From the NCBI RefSeq assembly GCF_900142445.1, contig NZ_FRAV01000023.1, forward strand, positions 1 through 64,000: DNA of 64,000 nt. Reading direction: 5' to 3'. The notes beneath the pieces are model-generated. The model saw nothing but the letters and a program-made list of their open reading frames with translations. It made no database searches and was not told where the DNA came from. Shown piece after piece: positions 43,987-54,112 of this stretch. Made by a program: the position numbers and the translations under genes. Numbering within the stretch: position 1 is the stretch's first letter; every line of letters begins with the position of its first letter. Source of the DNA: Chryseobacterium polytrichastri (GTDB taxonomy: Bacteria > Bacteroidota > Bacteroidia > Flavobacteriales > Weeksellaceae).

Positions 43987-45024
43987 ATGAGTAATGTTTA
44001 CGATAATATCCTTGGCCTAATAGGGAACACGCCTATGGTGAAGCTAAATGCTGTAACGAAAGATATTCCTGCAACCGTTTATGCCAAGTTAGAATCATAT
44101 AATCCTGGACATTCCACTAAAGATAGAATCGCACTTCATATTATAGACAACGCTGAGAAAAAAGGTTTATTAAAAGAAGATTCCGTAGTTGTAGAAACTA
44201 CTTCCGGAAACACAGGATTTTCTATTGCAATGGTTTGCATCATCAAAGGATATAAATGTATTCTTGCTGTAAGTGATAAAACGAAGCCCGAAAAAATTGC
44301 TTATCTTAAAGCACTTGGCGCCATTGTATATATATGTCCTGCTAATGTACCTGCGGACGATCCCAGATCATATTATGAAGTTGCAAAAAGAATTGCTTCA
44401 GAAACACCAAATTCAGTATATATCAACCAATATTTTAATGAGTTGAATATTGATGCACATTATCAGACTACAGGTCCTGAAATTTGGGAGCAAACAGAAG
44501 GTAAGATTACTCACCTTATGGCTTGCACTGGAACAGGTGGAACATTGTCGGGTTCAGCAAAATATTTAAAAGAAAAAAATCCGAATATCAAAATAATCGG
44601 GGTAGATGCTGATGGTTCTATTTTAAAGAGTTTCCACGAAACAGGAGAAATCCACAAAGAAGATGTTCACCCTTACCAAATTGAAGGAATGGGAAAAAAC
44701 CTAATCCCTTCTGCTCTGCTTTTTGATAAAGTGGACGAATTTGTAAGAGTTAATGACGAGATGTCTGCGTACAGAACCCGTGAGATTGCTTTGAAAGAAG
44801 CTATTATGGGAGGCTATACTACAGGAGCTGTAACTCAGGGATTAATACAATATGCACAATCTCACGAATTTTCTAAAGACGATGTTGTTGTGTTGATTTA
44901 TCCAGACCACGGTTCAAGATATATTACCAAAGTATACAGCGACAAATGGATGGCAGAGCAAGGTTTCGTTAACAACTGTGTTCACAATTATGATGAAGTT
45001 TTTAAAACAGAATTCATCAAATAA
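43987..45024 (+). CDS. Cysteine/cystathionine synthase-like PLP enzyme, proposed cysteate synthase
   Basis: This 345-residue fold-type II PLP enzyme has IGNTPMVKL, the Schiff-base lysine in NPGHSTKDR (K45; usual motif NPxxSVKDR), TSGNTG and the phosphate cradle ACTGTGGTLSG. It ends YSDKWMAEQGF, like cystathionine beta-synthase, but has no CBS domains. The usual GGSSG loop near the end is GGYTTGA, hinting at altered specificity. It is followed by an alpha-oxoamine-synthase-like acyltransferase. That pairing suggests it makes cysteate from serine derivative and sulfite for capnine synthesis, but ordinary cysteine synthase activity cannot be excluded. Confidence 0.8.
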   Translation: MSNVYDNILGLIGNTPMVKLNAVTKDIPATVYAKLESYNPGHSTKDRIALHIIDNAEKKGLLKEDSVVVETTSGNTGFSIAMVCIIKGYKCILAVSDKTKPEKIAYLKALGAIVYICPANVPADDPRSYYEVAKRIASETPNSVYINQYFNELNIDAHYQTTGPEIWEQTEGKITHLMACTGTGGTLSGSAKYLKEKNPNIKIIGVDADGSILKSFHETGEIHKEDVHPYQIEGMGKNLIPSALLFDKVDEFVRVNDEMSAYRTREIALKEAIMGGYTTGAVTQGLIQYAQSHEFSKDDVVVLIYPDHGSRYITKVYSDKWMAEQGFVNNCVHNYDEVFKTEFIK

Positions 45025-45044
45025 TAAATAATTTTATACAAATC

Positions 45045-45080
45045 AAGCCTTTTTTGTACATCACAAAAGGCTTTTTTTAC
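45045..45080 (+). terminator. Hairpin between the CBS/CysK-like and acyltransferase genes
   Basis: AAGCCTTTT (45045-45053) pairs with AAAAGGCTT (45065-45073), followed by T residues. Because it precedes the downstream gene, it shows that the frame extension to 45054 is not coding and may set the ratio of the two products. Confidence 0.75.
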
Positions 45081-45098
45081 TTAAACATCATTAATAAA

Positions 45099-46361
45099 AT
45101 GTTAGATATTTTTGAACGTATTAAACAAAATCCTGGTCCCCTGGGGCAATTTGCAGATTATGCAGAAGGATATTTTGTTTTCCCAAAATTGGAAGGTCCC
45201 ATTGGTCCAAGAATGAAATTTCAGGGTAAAGATGTAATTTTCTGGAGCGCAAATGATTATTTAGGTCTTTGCAACCACCCGGAAGTTTTAGAAGCTGATG
45301 CCAAAGCAGCTGCAGAATTCGGAATGTTTTATCCGATGGGCGCAAGAGCAATGTCTGGTGAAACGCAACAACATCAACAACTGGAAAAAGAATTAGCAGA
45401 ATTCACTCAAAAAGAGGCTGCTTATTTATTGAACTTCGGTTATCAAGGGATGGTTTCAGCAATTGATGCATTGGTTACAAGACATGATGTAATTGTTTAT
45501 GACGCTGACTCTCACGCTTGTATCGTAGACGGAGTTCGTTTACATATGGGTAAAAGCTTTACGTTTAAGCATAATGATATTGCAAGTTTAGAAAAGAACT
45601 TAGCGAGAGCAACTAAAGTAGCAGAAGAAAACGGAGGAGGAATCTTAGTCATTACGGAAGGTGTTTTCGGAATGAGAGGAATGCAGGGGAAATTAAAAGA
45701 GATCTGTGAATTAAAATCAAAATTCAATTTCAGATTATTGGTAGACGATGCACACGGTTTCGGAACTTTGGGTACAACCGGAGCTGGAGCAGGTGAAGAG
45801 CAAGGTTGCCAAGATCAGATAGATGTATATTTCTCAACTTTTGCTAAATCTATGGCAGGTTTCGGAGCATTTCTTTCAGGAGATGAAACGATCATCAGAT
45901 TCTTAAAATACAATCTTCGTTCTCAGATTTTTGCTAAATCTTTAACAATGCCAATGGTAATTGGAGGTTTAAAAAGATTAGAGCTTTTAAGAACTCGCCC
46001 TGAAATTAAGGCTAAATTATGGGAAAACGTAGTTAAACTTCAAAACGGGTTAAAAGAAAGAGGTTTCAACCTAGGAAACACCAATACGTGTGTAACGCCT
46101 GTATTCATTAAAGGAACTACTATTGAAGCTACTCTTTTAGCGAAAGATTTAAGAGAAAATTACGGAGTATTTACCTCTGTGGTAGTATATCCTGTAATTC
46201 CAAAAGGAATGATTTTATTAAGATTAATTCCTACCGCTTCTCATACAGATTCGGAAATTAATGAAACGTTGGCTGCTTTTGAAGGAATCAAAGAAAAATT
46301 AGATTCAGGTGCCTACGCAGAAATGGAAAAACAAATGAATATCGAGTACAAACAGATGTAA
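45099..46361 (+). CDS. Alpha-oxoamine-synthase-family acyltransferase, proposed cysteate acyltransferase
   Basis: The 420-residue protein starts at MLDIFERI; the longer frame from 45054 would begin inside the upstream terminator. It is a fold-type I PLP enzyme related to AONS, Kbl and serine palmitoyltransferase. FWSANDYLGLCNHPEV opens the domain, FYPMGARAMSGETQQHQQLEKELA is the substrate loop, LVDDAHGFGTLG the PLP aspartate, and FSTFAKSMAGFGAF the Schiff-base lysine. The family condenses an amino acid with an acyl thioester. In flavobacteria one branch uses cysteate to start sulfonolipid (capnine) synthesis, and the neighbour at 43987 supports that use. A KBL or SPT role is the alternative. 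Confidence 0.8.
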   Translation: MLDIFERIKQNPGPLGQFADYAEGYFVFPKLEGPIGPRMKFQGKDVIFWSANDYLGLCNHPEVLEADAKAAAEFGMFYPMGARAMSGETQQHQQLEKELAEFTQKEAAYLLNFGYQGMVSAIDALVTRHDVIVYDADSHACIVDGVRLHMGKSFTFKHNDIASLEKNLARATKVAEENGGGILVITEGVFGMRGMQGKLKEICELKSKFNFRLLVDDAHGFGTLGTTGAGAGEEQGCQDQIDVYFSTFAKSMAGFGAFLSGDETIIRFLKYNLRSQIFAKSLTMPMVIGGLKRLELLRTRPEIKAKLWENVVKLQNGLKERGFNLGNTNTCVTPVFIKGTTIEATLLAKDLRENYGVFTSVVVYPVIPKGMILLRLIPTASHTDSEINETLAAFEGIKEKLDSGAYAEMEKQMNIEYKQM

Positions 46362-46433
46362 TATCGATATCGTCATATAAACAACAAAAAACCACTGATT
46401 ATTTTCAGTGGTTTTTTATAAAATAAATAGTCA

Positions 46434-47321
46434 ATGAAATTTAAAGGGTATGCATTAGGTATTCTATCTTCTGTGTCGTACGGTTTAATTCCGATTTTTA
46501 TATTACCTATCAAGCAGTCTAATTTTTCATTAGATATTACCTTATTCTATAGATTCTTATTTGCAGCGGTAATGGTTGGAGCTTATTTATTGTATTCCAA
46601 AGAGCGCTTTGCCATCAATAAAAGAGAAGCCTTGATATTAATTTGTTTAGGAATCTGTTATGCATTTTCTTCGGAATTTTTATTTTTAGGGTATGATTTT
46701 TTGACCCCAGGAATCGCATCAACCGCGTTATTTATTTATCCCGTTATTGTCGCCTTAATTATGTTTTTCATTTATAAAGAAAAACTGAAAAAATTATCTG
46801 CGCTCTCATTACTTCTGGCCTTTGCCGGTGTTATTGTCCTTTGTTTAAAAGGAACAGGATTAGAAATTAATTTTGCAGGATTGGGAATTGTAATGTTAAG
46901 TTCTCTTTTTTACGCATTATATATGATCATTGTTAATAAATCGAATCTGAAAGTTTCGGGGTTTAAGCTTTCCTTTTATTCTATGATCTTTACGTCAACA
47001 TTTTTTATGATAAAAGCAATCGTCGGAAATCAGTCTTTTATGATTCCTGATGTAAGTACTTTTTTCAACTTGGCTATTTTTGCATTTTTCACAACTGTTA
47101 TCTCCAGTGTATGTTTGGTATTTACCATTAAATATATTGGTTCTACACCCGCTGCAATTTTAGGAGCGTTTGAACCTGTGGTTGCGGTGTTGATTAGTGT
47201 TTTACTTTTCCACGAACAATTTACCCGTAATTTGCTCATTGGGATTATCCTTATTATTATAGCCGTAATCCTCAATGTGATCTCAGACAGTAGAAAGCCG
47301 AAAGAACTACAAAATGCCTAA
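46434..47321 (+). CDS. EamA/DMT-superfamily transporter
   Basis: This is a 295-residue, ten-helix membrane protein with two EamA repeats. The first includes YGLIPIFILPI and FYRFLFAAVMVGAYLLY, and the second FEPVVAVLISVLLFHEQFTRN with the typical E-P and H-E-x-F pattern. It is 72 bases after the proposed acyltransferase and in the same direction. It might export a product of that pathway, but the family has very varied substrates. A short basic tail ends the protein. Confidence 0.85.
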   Translation: MKFKGYALGILSSVSYGLIPIFILPIKQSNFSLDITLFYRFLFAAVMVGAYLLYSKERFAINKREALILICLGICYAFSSEFLFLGYDFLTPGIASTALFIYPVIVALIMFFIYKEKLKKLSALSLLLAFAGVIVLCLKGTGLEINFAGLGIVMLSSLFYALYMIIVNKSNLKVSGFKLSFYSMIFTSTFFMIKAIVGNQSFMIPDVSTFFNLAIFAFFTTVISSVCLVFTIKYIGSTPAAILGAFEPVVAVLISVLLFHEQFTRNLLIGIILIIIAVILNVISDSRKPKELQNA

Positions 47322-47357
47322 AGCATTCATTTGTTTTCATACATTAAATATTTAAAA

Positions 47358-47365
47358 TAACTTTG
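47358..47365 (+). promoter_or_regulatory. Bacteroidota -7 promoter element for the radical SAM gene
   Basis: TAACTTTG matches TAnnTTTG, is followed by C, and lies 13 bases before the TTG start at 47379. Confidence 0.5.
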
Positions 47366-47378
47366 CAAAAAATTTCTT

Positions 47379-49568
47379 TTGAAAGATCTTCTTCTTATTA
47401 CTCCGCCATTTACACAACTTAATACTCCTTATCCTGCTACCGCTTATATTAAAGGTTTTTTAAATACCAAAAATATTTCAAGCTATCAGATTGATTTGGG
47501 GATTGAAGTTATTTTAGAATTATTTTCAAAAGAAGGAATTCAGAATATTTTCGATACAACCATTGATCTTAAAAATATTTCAGAAAATTCTCAGAGAATC
47601 TTTGCCTTAAAAGATGAATATTTAAAAACCATAGATCAGGTTATTCTCTTTTTACAGGGAAAAAATCCTACGTTGGCGAGACAGATTTGCAGCATGAATT
47701 TTTTACCTGAAGCTTCCCGTTTCAATCAGTTAGATGATATGGAATTTGCATTCGGAAACATGGGACTTCAAGATAAAGCTAAACATTTAGCCACTTTATA
47801 TTTAGAAGACTTGTCCGACTATATTGTTGAAAATGTAGATTCAGATTTTGGTTTCAGTAGATATGCAGAGCGCTTAGGAAAAAGTGCCAATTCTTTTGAT
47901 GAACTTTATTTAAAACTATCAGAAGATCAAACTTTTATTGACCATATTTCATTAAAGATTCTTCAGGAAAAACTAGAACTTGTACAGCCCAAATTGGTTT
48001 GTTTTTCAATTCCTTTTCCGGGAAATTTATACTCTTCTTTTCGATGTGCAAAGTTCATCAAAGAAAACTATCCTCATATAAAAACAGCCATGGGAGGAGG
48101 ATTTCCCAACACAGAATTAAGAGAAATTAAAGATCAAAGAGTTTTTGAGTTTTTTGATTTTATTACGTTGGATGATGGTGAACTTCCTATTGAATTACTT
48201 TGTGAAAACGTTAATAATGAAGTAGAAACTTCAGAATTCAAACGAACTTTCTTAATTGAAAATCAAAAAGTTACCTATAAAAACAATTCAAAAAGACACG
48301 ATTATAAGCAAGCGGATATCGGAACTCCTGATTATACTGATTTGCAATTAGATAAATACATTTCTGTTATTGAGATTGCCAATCCGATGCACAGTTTATG
48401 GAGCGACGGAAGATGGAATAAACTAACGATGGCGCACGGTTGCTATTGGGGAAAATGTACTTTTTGTGATATTTCTTTAGATTACATTAAAATCTACGAA
48501 CCCATTTCTGCCAAAATTTTGGTGGATAGAATGGAAGAATTAATTGCCACAACAGGCGAAACAGGATTCCATTTTGTAGATGAAGCAGCCCCACCCGCTT
48601 TAATGAGAGAAGTTGCTTTAGAGATTTTACGAAGAAATCTTGTCGTGACTTGGTGGACCAATGTTCGTTTTGAAAAAAGCTTTACCAGAGATCTTTGTTT
48701 TCTATTAAAAATTTCGGGTTGTGTTGCGGTTTCAGGTGGATTGGAAGTGGCAAGTGATCGATTGCTAAAATTAATTGACAAAGGAATTTCTGTAGAACAA
48801 GTGGCTCAGGTTACCCGAAATTTTACTGAAGCTGGAATTATGGTCCATGCGTACCTGATGTATGGCTACCCTACCCAAACGATTCAGGAAACGATTGACT
48901 CTTTGGAAATGGTTCGTCAGTTATTTGAAATGGGAATTTTACAAAGCGGATTTTGGCATCAATTTGCCATGACCGCCCACTCACCGGTTGGTTTAAATCC
49001 GGAGGAGTTCGGAGTTGTTCCTATCAAGCAAGAAATTTTATTTGCCAATAACGATATTGACTTTACAGACAAAACAGGAATTGATCATAGTAAATTTAGT
49101 TTTGGGTTAAAAAAATCTTTATTCAATTATATGCATGGAATTAATTTTGAAATTCCATTAAGTGACTGGTTTGATTTTAAAATCCCTAAAACAACCATTC
49201 ATCCGGATTATATTCATGATTGTCTTTTAGATGATGGTGATTTCAAATTTAAAGGCAATTCAAAAATCATATTTTTAAGTAAAAACGTAATCGCTGAGAA
49301 TTACATAAAAACAAAAAAGCAGAACTCGTGGCCATATACGCGAATTACATTTCACTTAAAAACAAATGTAATAACGGTAGATTTGGAGCAGGACAAAGCC
49401 GAATGGTTCATCAAAGTGCTTCAGGAAAATTCCACAGACAACGCCAAAAAAATTACCCTTCAACAATTGAAGACGCAGTTTGAGGAAAATTTAGAAGACT
49501 TTGAATTATTCTGGTTTTCAAAACCGATGCAACAATTGAAAGATAATGGTGTTGTTTTGAGTTTGTAA
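47379..49568 (+). CDS. B12-binding-like radical SAM protein
   Basis: The 729-residue protein starts at TTG (KDLLLITPPFTQLNTPYP). A Rossmann-like B12-binding domain covers about residues 185-285 (CFSIPFPGNLYSSFRCAKFI, TAMGGGFPNTE). The usual cobalamin D-x-H-x-x-G motif is not visible. The radical SAM core at about 345-560 has cysteines at 355, 360 and 363 (CYWGKCTFC), spaced CX4CX2C instead of CX3CX2C. GGLEVASDRLLKL and YLMYGYPTQTIQETI follow. The C-terminal 150 residues are a helical add-on. The substrate is unknown; it could modify a lipid, peptide or tRNA. It is monocistronic. Confidence 0.82.
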   Translation: MKDLLLITPPFTQLNTPYPATAYIKGFLNTKNISSYQIDLGIEVILELFSKEGIQNIFDTTIDLKNISENSQRIFALKDEYLKTIDQVILFLQGKNPTLARQICSMNFLPEASRFNQLDDMEFAFGNMGLQDKAKHLATLYLEDLSDYIVENVDSDFGFSRYAERLGKSANSFDELYLKLSEDQTFIDHISLKILQEKLELVQPKLVCFSIPFPGNLYSSFRCAKFIKENYPHIKTAMGGGFPNTELREIKDQRVFEFFDFITLDDGELPIELLCENVNNEVETSEFKRTFLIENQKVTYKNNSKRHDYKQADIGTPDYTDLQLDKYISVIEIANPMHSLWSDGRWNKLTMAHGCYWGKCTFCDISLDYIKIYEPISAKILVDRMEELIATTGETGFHFVDEAAPPALMREVALEILRRNLVVTWWTNVRFEKSFTRDLCFLLKISGCVAVSGGLEVASDRLLKLIDKGISVEQVAQVTRNFTEAGIMVHAYLMYGYPTQTIQETIDSLEMVRQLFEMGILQSGFWHQFAMTAHSPVGLNPEEFGVVPIKQEILFANNDIDFTDKTGIDHSKFSFGLKKSLFNYMHGINFEIPLSDWFDFKIPKTTIHPDYIHDCLLDDGDFKFKGNSKIIFLSKNVIAENYIKTKKQNSWPYTRITFHLKTNVITVDLEQDKAEWFIKVLQENSTDNAKKITLQQLKTQFEENLEDFELFWFSKPMQQLKDNGVVLSL

Positions 49569-49906
49569 GTTTATTTCCATAGAAAAGCTAATTTTTGTGA
49601 TTGGTATAAAGATTATATTTAAGATGGATTACTAAAGAAATTAAGTTGAAAGTTTTTTAACGCAAAGGTTTATTCTTAATTCTGCATATTTTAGGGAGCA
49701 AAGAATTGAATCAATATAATTGATTCGTAAGAAGCTTCCTTCATCAGCGACTTTGTCGCATCTCTTTGCCTCCTTAAAAATAATAAATTTTTATATTCAA
49801 AACTTTACGTTAAAAAAAGTTTAGTGTTATACCCATTGTCTTCAACATAGTTTATAGAAATATTAGAGTCTAGATTCCTACGGAATGACAAAGTAAATGA
49901 GAAAAT

Positions 49907-49939
49907 AAAACTCTTGAAAAATTAATTTTCAAGAGTTTT
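49907..49939. terminator. Hairpin terminator
   Basis: AAAACTCTTGAAAA (49907-49920) pairs perfectly with 49926-49939 and is followed by T residues. It is about 340 bases past the radical SAM stop and may serve either flanking gene. Confidence 0.7.
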
Positions 49940-49948
49940 TTATAAGTT

Positions 49949-50007
49949 TTGGCTAAAGCCAATTGAATTTGTCCTTATATAAACGGGCTAAAGCCCGTTC
50001 CTATTGA
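49949..50007 (-). repeat. Dispersed repeat B, copy 2, with two GGCTAAAGCC hairpins
   Basis: TTGGCTAAAGCCAA (49949-49962) and AACGGGCTAAAGCCCGTT (49982-49999) are two palindromes joined by a short spacer. 49982-50007 matches 5344-5369 in the opposite orientation at 22 of 26 positions. Confidence 0.7.
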
Positions 50008-50012
50008 TCATT

Positions 50013-50834
50013 TTATTTTTGAACACCATCTTTTACAACCTCTCCTACGGTTACTTTGTCCTGAAACTTAATAAAGGTAGGATCCATTATGGCCATTCGT
50101 TCTACGATAGCTTTATAAGTAGGAAATTTTAAAATAGAAGCTCTACCAGACATCTCTCTGTACAGCGTAAAAGTCTTCCCTCCTGCAGTTTTAATCTGTT
50201 TAGTAGTTGTAATATATTTACCAATATATTTACTTTTAGCATCATAGATTTCTATATCCACAAAAGTCTTTTCAGAAATAGTATCCTCAGAACCGAAACT
50301 TGCGGGTAAATTGGTAAAGTAGCCTACAGGAATGCCATTACTTATAATTTCACCTACATTATTAACCTCAATTTTAAGTCGATCTATTTTACTTCTTGTG
50401 GTGTAGGCATCTTTTGTTTTGCTATCTAATTTTCGCTTGGGTGGATTATTAAAAATATCATCCAAGGTCTTAACATTGATTCCTTTATTATCAATGATTT
50501 TCAAGTCTTTTATAGAGGTAAATACAGCTGATCTTTCTTCACCTGAAAAAGCAGATGGAGATATATAATCAAGATCTAATATTTTTTCTCTGTTGTAAAC
50601 ACGATTAAGCTTAATGTAGCTGTCTCTAACAGAATCTACGATACTTTTATCAATAAATTGTATTGTATATATTGGAGTTTCCTTAAGATCAAGAAAAGTA
50701 TATTCATTCGACTTATTGGATATTTTGGCAACATGCACTCCATCGAGACTCACAATTCCTCTTTTGGTTTTAATATTTTGAGCGTTCAATATAAGACTCA
50801 AAACTGTAAACAACATGATCATATTTCCCTTCAT
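50013..50834 (-). CDS. Secreted protein of unknown function
   Basis: The 273-residue protein starts with a signal peptide (about residues 1-19, ending LILNAQ). The mature chain is beta-rich with repeated KTK/KIDRLKIEV-type strands (KRGIVSLDGVHVAKISNKSNEYTF, GYFTNLPASFGSEDTISEKTFVDIEIYDAKSKYIGKYITT, cited in part). No known domain was recognised. It is separated from atpC by the atp terminator and is probably monocistronic. Confidence 0.6.
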   Translation of the reverse strand: MKGNMIMLFTVLSLILNAQNIKTKRGIVSLDGVHVAKISNKSNEYTFLDLKETPIYTIQFIDKSIVDSVRDSYIKLNRVYNREKILDLDYISPSAFSGEERSAVFTSIKDLKIIDNKGINVKTLDDIFNNPPKRKLDSKTKDAYTTRSKIDRLKIEVNNVGEIISNGIPVGYFTNLPASFGSEDTISEKTFVDIEIYDAKSKYIGKYITTTKQIKTAGGKTFTLYREMSGRASILKFPTYKAIVERMAIMDPTFIKFQDKVTVGEVVKDGVQK

Positions 50835-50861
50835 AGAATCAGACTTTTACAAGGCATAAAA

Positions 50862-50885
50862 AAAGTGTAACTTTGGTTACACTTT
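50862..50885 (-). terminator. Terminator of the atpD-atpC pair
   Basis: AAAGTGTAAC (50862-50871) pairs with GTTACACTTT (50876-50885) around a 4-base loop. On the minus strand it follows atpC and runs into T residues. Confidence 0.85.
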
Positions 50886-50914
50886 CTTGAAAATATATTT
50901 AGCGTTTCATTTAA

Positions 50915-51202
50915 TTATTCGCAAAGGATGATTCCTTTATTATTATTAAATTCTACAACACCGCTTTTGATAGGATAAGAAAAAACAGATCCATTTCCTC
51001 CTTCCTGAGTAGGTGTAAAGTTTTTAGCATATGCTTGATCAATAGAATCAACAAAAAGCTTTACATTACCTCCGATTAAAGAAGAAACAATTCCTGCGTG
51101 GTTTGTCATGATGTGAAATTCACCATTTTTTCCAGGCAACAATACAGAGTTTACTTCTCCTTCAAAAACTACGTATTCGGGTGTTAAAATTTTTATATTC
51201 AT
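50915..51202 (-). CDS. atpC: F1Fo ATP synthase epsilon subunit, short form
   Basis: The 95-residue protein corresponds to the N-terminal beta-sandwich of the epsilon subunit: LTPEYVVFEGEVNSVLLPGKNGEFHIMTNHAGIVSSLIGG (cited in part), with the LPGxxGEFxIxxNHA signature. The C-terminal helical hairpin that brakes ATP hydrolysis in E. coli (full length about 135-140 residues) is missing, as in other Bacteroidota. It is 84 bases downstream of atpD on the same strand, and a terminator follows. Confidence 0.93.
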   Translation of the reverse strand: MNIKILTPEYVVFEGEVNSVLLPGKNGEFHIMTNHAGIVSSLIGGNVKLFVDSIDQAYAKNFTPTQEGGNGSVFSYPIKSGVVEFNNNKGIILCE

Positions 51203-51286
51203 TTTTATGAAATTATAGATTATAGATTTTAAATTATAAATTATTGAAATTCAATCTAAAATCTAAAATTTAACATTTAAAATTTA

Positions 51287-52882
<1,596 letters not shown>

Positions 52883-53114
52883 CTATTAAATGTAAATTTT
52901 GATGCTTATTTTTTTGAATTTTCATTTAATTTGAATATAATAATGCGTTTTTATTGCTCGCTTCTATTAAGAAGAAAGCTAAATCTTTTTTATTGTTCAT
53001 AATTTTTCAGTAAAAAGATCGTTATAAAGCATTAGAAACCAAATAATAGATCGTGTAAAATAGCATTACCTGAAAATAACTCTTAGTATATTATTATAGA
53101 TAATTTAAAGGCTT

Positions 53115-53122
53115 TATATTTG
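53115..53122 (+). promoter_or_regulatory. Bacteroidota -7 promoter element for ribF
   Basis: TATATTTG followed by CAG matches TAnnTTTG and lies 20 bases before the TTG start at 53143. Confidence 0.55.
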
Positions 53123-53142
53123 CAGTCAAATTTTTTTTCGTT

Positions 53143-54063
53143 TTGAAAGTTTTCAAGAATTTTAATGATTATTCTTCTCAAAAGCCTCTAGCATTGTCTT
53201 TAGGTATGTTTGACGGAGTGCATCTAGGGCATAAAAGTATTATCGATGAATTACAAAAAGTAGGTTCAGAGAACAATTTGGAAACTGCTATCCTTACTTT
53301 TTGGCCACACCCTCGTTTTATTTTTAATCCTAATGAAGATTTAAAGCTTCTGAATACCCTGGAGGAAAAAAAATCATTGATGGAAAAATATGGCATCCAT
53401 AATTTATTCCTTAAAGAATTTGATGAAGAGTTTAGAAACTTAACGGGTGAAGAATTTGTTCGTCAGATTTTAGTTGAAAAGCTCAACGTAAAATATTTAA
53501 TTATCGGTTACGACCATTCTTTCGGAAAAAATAAAAGCGGAAACTTTGAATTGCTTCAACAATTATCTAAAGAATTAGATTTTGAGGTTGAGCAAATGGA
53601 AGCCATCAATATTCATGAGAACAATATTAGTTCTACGAAAGTAAGAAACGCCCTTTTAACAGGTGATATTAAAGAAGCTAATGAAATGTTAGGGTACTCC
53701 TACTCTGTTTCCGGAACCGTAACGCACGGTAAGAAAATCGGAAGAACCATCGGGTATCCCACTGCCAATATTGCCACAGAATCTCTTAAGCTATTGCCTA
53801 AGAAAGGAGCTTATATTGTTGAAACTGTTGTAAAAGGTCAGCAATATAAAGGAATGCTAAGCGTTGGTACTAATCCTACTGTTAATGGTGATAGGTTAAC
53901 TGTCGAAGTGTATATCCTTGATTTTAATGAAGATATTTACGATGAAAAAATCACTGTGAAATTCCGAGACTTTCTTCATGAAGAAATCAAGTTTGAAGGA
54001 CTTGAAAAATTAATCGAAAGGCTTGATGAAGATAAAAGGTTAACAGAAGAGTTTAACTTTTAA
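53143..54063 (+). CDS. ribF: Bifunctional riboflavin kinase/FAD synthetase
   Basis: The 306-residue protein begins at TTG. The N-terminal adenylyltransferase domain (residues 15-180) has GMFDGVHLGHKSII with the nucleotidyltransferase GxHxGH-type motif, FWPHPR, GYDHSFGKNKSG and ISSTKVRNAL. The C-terminal flavokinase domain (185-305) has GTVTHGKKIGRTIGYPTANI and MLSVGTNPTV. It converts riboflavin to FMN and FAD, which the three flavin monooxygenases in this window need. It is monocistronic. Confidence 0.95.
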   Translation: MKVFKNFNDYSSQKPLALSLGMFDGVHLGHKSIIDELQKVGSENNLETAILTFWPHPRFIFNPNEDLKLLNTLEEKKSLMEKYGIHNLFLKEFDEEFRNLTGEEFVRQILVEKLNVKYLIIGYDHSFGKNKSGNFELLQQLSKELDFEVEQMEAINIHENNISSTKVRNALLTGDIKEANEMLGYSYSVSGTVTHGKKIGRTIGYPTANIATESLKLLPKKGAYIVETVVKGQQYKGMLSVGTNPTVNGDRLTVEVYILDFNEDIYDEKITVKFRDFLHEEIKFEGLEKLIERLDEDKRLTEEFNF

Positions 54064-54071
54064 TATAAAAA

Positions 54072-54098
54072 CTGTTTCACACATTGCGTATGAAACAG
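54072..54098 (-). terminator. Terminator of the lipoprotein gene
   Basis: CTGTTTCA (54072-54079) pairs with TGAAACAG (54091-54098). On the minus strand it is followed by five T residues; it also borders the ribF stop. Confidence 0.7.
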
Positions 54099-54112
54099 CT
54101 TATCAATAAGTT

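Larger units (their letters stand above)
49569..50012. other. Repeat-rich intergenic region
   Basis: No gene is supported. It holds an AACGCAAAG...CTTTGCCTCCTT repeat with an internal GCGAC-TTT-GTCGC hairpin (about 49662-49775), a half copy of the TGTCATTC family (about 49871-49888), a strong hairpin (49907-49939) and the GGCTAAAGCC repeats (49949-50007). Confidence 0.65.

Noticed and set aside
51203..51286. AT-rich quasi-repeats between atpD and atpC as a regulatory element
   Set aside because: The sequence is low-complexity TAAATTT/TAGATTT runs without a clear hairpin or motif; such spacers are common in AT-rich flavobacterial DNA.
53000..53142. FMN riboswitch ahead of ribF
   Set aside because: No set of paired segments with the conserved RFN-type motifs was seen, and the -7 element leaves only a roughly 15-20 base leader.
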